Assembly (NCBI GenBank): GCA_963204785.1
Contig: CAUJHG010000064.1
Coordinates: 80,023-144,022 of the forward strand
Reading direction: 5' to 3'
DNA: 64,000 nt
Source of the DNA: Pseudomonadota bacterium
Lineage (GTDB): Bacteria > Pseudomonadota > Gammaproteobacteria > Burkholderiales > Burkholderiaceae_E
In this document: positions 59,846 to 64,000 of the stretch, piece after piece
Layout of the letters: each line of letters starts with the position of its first letter
Position numbering within the stretch: the stretch's first letter is position 1
The notes under the pieces: generated by a model
What the model was told of the DNA's origin: nothing
The model's database searches: none
The model's input: only the letters and a program-made list of their open reading frames with translations
Translations under genes and position numbers: made by a program

Positions 59846-60590
59846 GTCGTCGAAAGAAGGTGAGGAAGATCCAGAGCGCCGCGGTTGCGGCGGCCAGTGC
59901 GTACCACTGGAAGGCATAGCCCTGGTGCCTGGCGACGTCCGCACCCGCCGCCGGCAGCTCGCGCACCAGCCCATCCTCGGGGCCCTCGAGCTGGCGCACG
60001 AGCAGGCGCTGCAGCCGAAACCCGGACCAGCGCTCGAAGCGATCGTAGTCCAGGTTCTGCCAGATGCGGTCCTGCGGCCCGGGTTCGGGCGCAGCCTGCA
60101 GCTCGAGCGCCTGGGGGATGTGCGCCTGCGCCAGCCCCTCGACGCTCACCTGGCCCGCGGGCAGCGCGAGTTCCGGCAGCCGGGTGCGCTCATGCGGATC
60201 GCGCGGAATCCAGCCGCGCAGCACGAGCACGTGCAGCGCGGACCCGCTGATCGCCATCGGCGTCACCACGTGGAAGCCTGCGATGCCCTTGTGCGTGCGA
60301 TTGTCGATGAACACGGTGTGCTCCGGCTCGAAACGGCCGCGGACCACCACGCGCTGCGCGTCGAGCGTCGCCGGGTCCGCCGGCTGCGCGGGCAGCAGCA
60401 GCGGCGCCGCGCGCAGCGCTGCGTCGGCCTGCGCCTGGAACGCGATCTTCTCCTGCGCGCGACGCAGCTGCCAGTTGCCCAGCGACGCGGTCAGCACGAT
60501 CACCGCCAGCGCAGCGAGCGTCGGCACGAGCGCCAGTCGACGCCGGCTGCGCGGCCGGGAATCCTGACCGCTAGAATGCCCGCTGCTCAA
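59820..60590 (-). CDS. SURF1 family cytochrome oxidase biogenesis protein
   Basis: 256 aa. Two membrane segments, one near each end (LALVPTLAALAVIVLTASLG and QWYALAAATAALWIFLTFF), with a periplasmic domain between. Signatures: LGNWQLRRAQEK, VFIDNRTHKGIAGFHVVTP, VLRGWIPRDP and HQGYAFQWYALA. It takes part in heme a insertion into subunit I. The only plausible start is TTG at 60590, which is divergent from the small membrane protein gene 18 bp away. Confidence 0.9.
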   Translation of the reverse strand: MSSGHSSGQDSRPRSRRRLALVPTLAALAVIVLTASLGNWQLRRAQEKIAFQAQADAALRAAPLLLPAQPADPATLDAQRVVVRGRFEPEHTVFIDNRTHKGIAGFHVVTPMAISGSALHVLVLRGWIPRDPHERTRLPELALPAGQVSVEGLAQAHIPQALELQAAPEPGPQDRIWQNLDYDRFERWSGFRLQRLLVRQLEGPEDGLVRELPAAGADVARHQGYAFQWYALAAATAALWIFLTFFRRRERSAEHS

Positions 60591-60607
60591 TCGGTTCCCC
60601 GCACGCC

Positions 60608-60823
60608 ATGAAGTGGGTCATCCTCGTCGCCTTCGTTCTGATCATCGGCAGCATGGTGTCGGCGATGGTATTCCTGATCCGCGATCGCGGGCGCAGCCGC
60701 AACGTGCTGCGCTCGCTCGGGCTGCGCGTCGGCTTCTCGATCCTGCTGTTCCTGCTGATCCTGCTGGCCCACCACTTCGGCTGGATCGAGGCCGGCGGCG
60801 TTCCGGTGGGCCGCCTGCGCTGA
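60608..60823 (+). CDS. twin-transmembrane protein (DUF2909-type)
   Basis: 71 aa with two membrane helices (VILVAFVLIIGSMVSAMVFLI and GFSILLFLLILLAHHFGW) joined by a short basic loop. Small proteins of this kind lie between surf1 and cox3 in Betaproteobacteria and are thought to be linked to cytochrome oxidase. It is the only plus-strand gene of the cluster. Confidence 0.82.
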   Translation: MKWVILVAFVLIIGSMVSAMVFLIRDRGRSRNVLRSLGLRVGFSILLFLLILLAHHFGWIEAGGVPVGRLR

Positions 60824-60937
60824 CCGGCGCGGCGGCCGCACGGCGAGGCGGCCCGGGCCTGCCGGCGTTCGCACCGCGCACTCGCGCGCTGCCAGCGCGA
60901 CGCCCATCGGGCGCTCAGGACGGCCAGAAGCGCCAAA

Positions 60938-60956
60938 GGCCGCACCAGGTGCGGCC
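60938..60956 (-). terminator. hairpin downstream of cox3
   Basis: GGCCGCAC / GTGCGGCC with a 3-nt loop, about 80 nt after the cox3 stop. On the minus strand it is followed by TTTGGCGCTT, a weak T-rich tail, so it probably ends the cox1-ctaG-cox3 transcript. It may also stop the opposing 71-aa gene. Confidence 0.6.
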
Positions 60957-61036
60957 TCGCCGGGCTTTGCGCCCCTTCGGGAAGGCCCTGAACCGACGCA
61001 CGCATCCGGGCGGCGCGCCGGTCGGACCGCGGAGGC

Positions 61037-61903
61037 TCAGAGCCAGTAGACGACGATGTACAGCCCGAGCCAGACCACGTCGACGAAGTGCCAGTACCAG
61101 GCCGCGGCCTCGAACGCGAAGTGGTTCTCCGCGGTGAAGTGGCCGCGCGTCATCCTGAACAGCACCACCGCAAGGATCAGCGCGCCCACGGTGACGTGGA
61201 AGCCGTGGAAGCCGGTGAGCATGAAGAAGGTGGAGCCGAAGATCCCCGAGCTCAGCTTCAGGTTCAGGTCGCGGTACGCATGCATGTACTCGTAGGCCTG
61301 GAAGCCGAGGAAGACCGCGCCCAGCAGCACCGTGAGCAGCAGCCAGAACTGCGCGGCGCCGCGGCGGCTCTCCTTGAGCGCGTGATGCGCGATCGTCAGG
61401 GTCACGCCGGAGGTCAGCAGCAGCGCGGTGTTCAGCGTCGGGATCGGCCAGGGCCCGATCGTCTGGAAGGCGTCGACCGTGCCCGCGGGACCCGCGTTGG
61501 GCCAGACAGCGGCGAAGTCCGGCCAGAGGATCGCCCGGTGGTCGAGGTCGCCGAGCCAGGGCATCGTGATCGAGCGCGCGTAGTACAGCGCGCCGAAGAA
61601 CGCGGAGAAGAACATCACCTCCGAGAAGATGAACCAGGCCATGCTCCAGCGGAAGGAGACGTCGACCCGCTTGTTGTAGAGCCCGCTCTCGGATTCGCGC
61701 GCCACGTCGCCGAACCAGCCGATCAGCATGTAGGCCAGCACCAGCAGGAAGCCTGCGAACAGCCAGGGACCGAAGCTCGCCCCGTTGAACCAGGACGACA
61801 GGCCGAAGCCGAACAGCGCCAGCGCGAGCGCGCCGACCGCCGGCCACTTCGACAGTCCCGGCACGAAGTAGTACGGCGCGCCTTGTGTGGTGGATCCGCC
61901 CAT
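61037..61903 (-). CDS. ctaE: cytochrome c oxidase subunit III
   Basis: 288 aa with seven predicted membrane helices. Signatures: MAWFIFSEVMFFSAFFGALYYAR (with the conserved FSEVMFF), YEYMHA, FFMLTGFHGFHVTVG, and the C-terminal FEAAAWYWHFVDVVWLGLYIVVYW. Part of the aa3-type oxidase core. Follows ctaG and the DUF2970 gene on the same strand. Confidence 0.96.
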   Translation of the reverse strand: MGGSTTQGAPYYFVPGLSKWPAVGALALALFGFGLSSWFNGASFGPWLFAGFLLVLAYMLIGWFGDVARESESGLYNKRVDVSFRWSMAWFIFSEVMFFSAFFGALYYARSITMPWLGDLDHRAILWPDFAAVWPNAGPAGTVDAFQTIGPWPIPTLNTALLLTSGVTLTIAHHALKESRRGAAQFWLLLTVLLGAVFLGFQAYEYMHAYRDLNLKLSSGIFGSTFFMLTGFHGFHVTVGALILAVVLFRMTRGHFTAENHFAFEAAAWYWHFVDVVWLGLYIVVYWL

Positions 61904-61943
61904 GGTGTCGATTTCCTCTCTCTTGCCTTCTTTGGTTTTTCGT

Positions 61944-62147
61944 TCAGCCGACCGCGGCGCGCGCGATCAGTACGAGGATGATCACGAAGGTCGCTGCCAG
62001 CCCGATCCCGACCAGGATCACGTGCAGCGGATTCAGGTTGCTCATGTCGTGCTCGCGGGCCCTGTTGGCGCGCACGCCGAAGAACGATGCACCGACCGCC
62101 TTCAGCGTGTCGAGCAGGCCTGCCTTGCGCGTGGTCGTCTCCTTCAT
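61944..62147 (-). CDS. DUF2970 small membrane protein
   Basis: 67 aa: LLDTLKAVGASFFGVR, then a hinge, LNPLHVILVGIGLAATFVIILVLIAR with one clear C-terminal membrane helix. Matches the DUF2970 family found between ctaG and cox3 in Betaproteobacteria. Function unknown; its fixed position implies an oxidase link. Confidence 0.85.
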   Translation of the reverse strand: MKETTTRKAGLLDTLKAVGASFFGVRANRAREHDMSNLNPLHVILVGIGLAATFVIILVLIARAAVG

Positions 62148-62156
62148 CGCCTTCGA

Positions 62157-62756
62157 TCAGCTTTCGCCCCGCCCGGGCGCGCCTGCGGCCTGCTGCGTGC
62201 CCGCGACCTCGAAGAAGGTGTAGGACAGCGTGATCGTCCCGACGTTGCGCGGGAGTGCCGGGTCGACCACGAACACCACCGGAAAGCGCCGGGTCTCCCT
62301 GGGGCCGAAGGCCTGCTGCTGGAAGCAGAAGCACTCGACCTTGCGGAAATAGGCGCCGGACTGCTGGGGCGCGTAGCTGGGAATCGCCTGGCCCGCCATC
62401 GGCCGGTCCTGCGCGTTGACCAGCTCGTACTCGACCGTGACCAGTTCCCCGGGGTGCACCGTGATCGAGCGCTTCTCGGGCCGGAACTGCCATTCGCCGC
62501 GGGTGTTGGAGTCGAACTCCACGACGATGCTGCGACTGGTGTCGACCTGCGTGTTGCGCGCGAAGGCCTCGGCCTCGCGGTCGCGCGGGGTCACCAGCCC
62601 GACGCCGATCACTTCGCAGATCGCACGGTAGATCGGCACCATCGCAAAGCCGAAGCCGAACATCACCAGCGCAACCACCGCGAGCTTCCTGAAGAGGATG
62701 CGGTTGGAGCTGATGACCTCGTGCGGGTCTGCCTGCGGATCGTGTCCCTGACTCAC
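62157..62756 (-). CDS. ctaG: cytochrome c oxidase assembly protein CtaG
   Basis: Copper chaperone for CuB of subunit I (Cox11 family). 199 aa. One N-terminal membrane anchor (LAVVALVMFGFGFAMVPIYRAICEV), then a periplasmic immunoglobulin-like domain with the copper motif VECFCFQQQ (C-x-C) and the family sequence VVDPALPRNVGTITLSYTFFE. Lies between the small assembly protein and DUF2970. Confidence 0.95.
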   Translation of the reverse strand: MSQGHDPQADPHEVISSNRILFRKLAVVALVMFGFGFAMVPIYRAICEVIGVGLVTPRDREAEAFARNTQVDTSRSIVVEFDSNTRGEWQFRPEKRSITVHPGELVTVEYELVNAQDRPMAGQAIPSYAPQQSGAYFRKVECFCFQQQAFGPRETRRFPVVFVVDPALPRNVGTITLSYTFFEVAGTQQAAGAPGRGES

Positions 62757-62793
62757 TTCGTGCCCGTCCGTCGCCAGCGGCGCGCCTGCGCGC

Positions 62794-62919
62794 TCAGTGC
62801 GTGATCAGCCATCGGTTGACGATCACCCCGATGAAGAAGGCGGCGGCGATCGACAGCAGGACCAGCGCAGTGCGCAGGTTGCCCGCCCGGCGCCGTGCCT
62901 TCCGGTCCTCGTCGGTCAT
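62794..62919 (-). CDS. cytochrome oxidase small assembly protein (41 aa)
   Basis: 41 codons: MTDEDRKARRRAGNLRTALV, then a single membrane helix and VNRWLITH at the C terminus. The positive-inside N terminus, single helix and position between cox1 and ctaG match the small assembly protein reported in Betaproteobacteria. It is easily missed by gene finders because of its size. Confidence 0.75.
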   Translation of the reverse strand: MTDEDRKARRRAGNLRTALVLLSIAAAFFIGVIVNRWLITH

Positions 62920-62950
62920 CGCCAGCCTCCTTCGCCGTCGCCCGCCGCGC

Positions 62951-64000
62951 TCAGCGCAGCACCGGGGGGGTTTCGAAGGAGTGGTGCGGCGCCGGGCTCG
63001 GCAGCGTCCACTCCAGGCCGTCGGCGCCCTCCCAGGGATTGTCGGCCGCCTTCGGGCCGCCCTTGATGCACTTGACGACCGCAGCCAGGAAGATCAGCTG
63101 CGACAGCCCGAAGCCGAAGGCGCCCACCGTGACCAGGGCGTTGAAGTCGGCGAACTGCATCGGGTAGTCCGCATAGCGCCGCGGCATCCCTGCCAGCCCG
63201 AGGAAGTGCATCGGGAAGAAGGTGATGTTGAAGGTGATCAGGCTGGCCCAGAAGTGCCACTTGCCCAGGGTCTCGCTGTACATGTGGCCGGTCCACTTGG
63301 GCAGCCAGTAGTAGGTGCCTGCGAACAGCGCGAACAGCGAGCCGGCCACCAGCACGTAGTGGAAGTGCGCGACGATGTAGTAGGTGTCGTGCAGCTGGAT
63401 GTCCAGCGGCGCCACGGCCATGATCACCCCGGTGAAGCCGCCCATCGCGAACACGAAGATGAAGCCGATCGCGAACAGCATCGGGGTCTCGAAGGTCATC
63501 GAGCCGCGCCACATCGTGGCCACCCAGTTGAAGATCTTCACCCCGGTGGGCACCGCGATCAGCATCGTCGCGTACATGAAGAACAGCTGGCCGGCCACCG
63601 GCATCCCGGTGGTGAACATGTGGTGCGCCCAGACGATCATCGACAGGATCGCGATCGACGCGGTCGCGTAGACCATCGAGCTGTAGCCGAACAGCCTCTT
63701 GCGCGCGAACACCGGGATCACCTCGCTGATGATCCCGAACGCGGGCAGGATCATGATGTAGACCTCGGGGTGACCGAAGAACCAGAAGATGTGCTGGTAC
63801 ATCACCGGGTCGCCGCCGCCGGCCGCGTTGAAGAACGCGGTGCCGAAGTGGCGGTCGGTGAGCACCATCGTGATCGCGCCCGCGAGCACCGGCATCACCG
63901 CGATCAGCAGGTAGGCGGTGATCAGCCAGGTCCACACGAACATCGGCATGCGCATCAGCGTCATGCCGGGCGCACGCATGTTCAGGATCGTGGTGATGAT
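62951..64000 (-). CDS. ctaD: cytochrome c oxidase subunit I (5' part cut by window edge)
   Basis: Catalytic subunit of the aa3-type oxidase. About 350 C-terminal residues are present. [20 protein letters not shown] has the His-Tyr active-site pair of Cu[13 protein letters not shown] has the two further CuB histidines, and [13 protein letters not shown] has the heme a3 and heme a ligands. The K-channel Lys is in VPTGVKIF. The first ~180 residues lie beyond position 64000. The stop is 32 nt before the small assembly gene. Confidence 0.96.
   Translation of the reverse strand: MITTILNMRAPGMTLMRMPMFVWTWLITAYLLIAVMPVLAGAITMVLTDRHFGTAFFNAAGGGDPVMYQHIFWFFGHPEVYIMILPAFGIISEVIPVFARKRLFGYSSMVYATASIAILSMIVWAHHMFTTGMPVAGQLFFMYATMLIAVPTGVKIFNWVATMWRGSMTFETPMLFAIGFIFVFAMGGFTGVIMAVAPLDIQLHDTYYIVAHFHYVLVAGSLFALFAGTYYWLPKWTGHMYSETLGKWHFWASLITFNITFFPMHFLGLAGMPRRYADYPMQFADFNALVTVGAFGFGLSQLIFLAAVVKCIKGGPKAADNPWEGADGLEWTLPSPAPHHSFETPPVLR

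Overview
The window is a GC-rich betaproteobacterial chromosome segment, most likely from Burkholderiales. The evidence is gene order and family content: lolB-ispE-tRNA-Gln-prs-rplY-pth-ychF, a cytochrome oxidase assembly locus carrying DUF2970, twin-transmembrane and 41-aa small assembly proteins, and an rpoH gene preceded by a CIRCE operator. No species can be named from the sequence alone.

Layout. 1-14610 is core chromosome: mutY (cut by the window edge), a bacterial dynamin-like GTPase, mutM, a TPR lipoprotein with lolB and ispE, tRNA-Gln(UUG), prs, rplY, pth, an acyltransferase, a 5'-nucleotidase-like gene, ackA (preceded by what looks like a deletion scar of a MaoC/phosphate acetyltransferase gene) and ychF. 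14600-32690 is an 18-kb genomic island of visibly lower GC, inserted at the 3' end of ychF. It is bounded by an 11-bp direct repeat, opens with a P4-type integrase, and carries paired GGGGGTA arm-type motifs at both ends. 32691-64000 returns to core chromosome: phaB, a TonB-dependent receptor, a LysE exporter with a BCS1-like AAA ATPase, an SDR and a crotonase, a thiol dioxygenase with an MFS transporter, ppx-plsB, ferredoxin-coaD-rsmD and two M16 peptidases, ftsY, rpoH, an amidase, a VOC protein, a DMT transporter, and the cytochrome c oxidase and heme A assembly cluster (sco, ctaB, ctaA, an SCO-like gene, surf1, cox3, DUF2970, ctaG, small protein, cox1), which runs off the right edge.

The accessory island is the most interesting part. 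It carries a stand-alone Fic protein with palindromic operator-like sequences and a truncated gene start interrupted by an IS630-family element. Next comes a tightly packed five-gene cassette on one strand: a Res-like helicase-nuclease, a second Fic protein, a large Mod-like adenine methyltransferase with a compositionally foreign target-recognition segment, a reverse transcriptase of a non-retron type with an FKDD active site, and a UvrD-like helicase with an N-terminal RelE/ParE-like domain. The far end holds remnants typical of SPI-7/ICEclc-type integrative conjugative elements: an integrase-domain protein and a STY4528-like replication protein. The cassette is the best candidate for an undescribed composite anti-phage system. 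That role is inferred from gene content and coupling and is not demonstrated.
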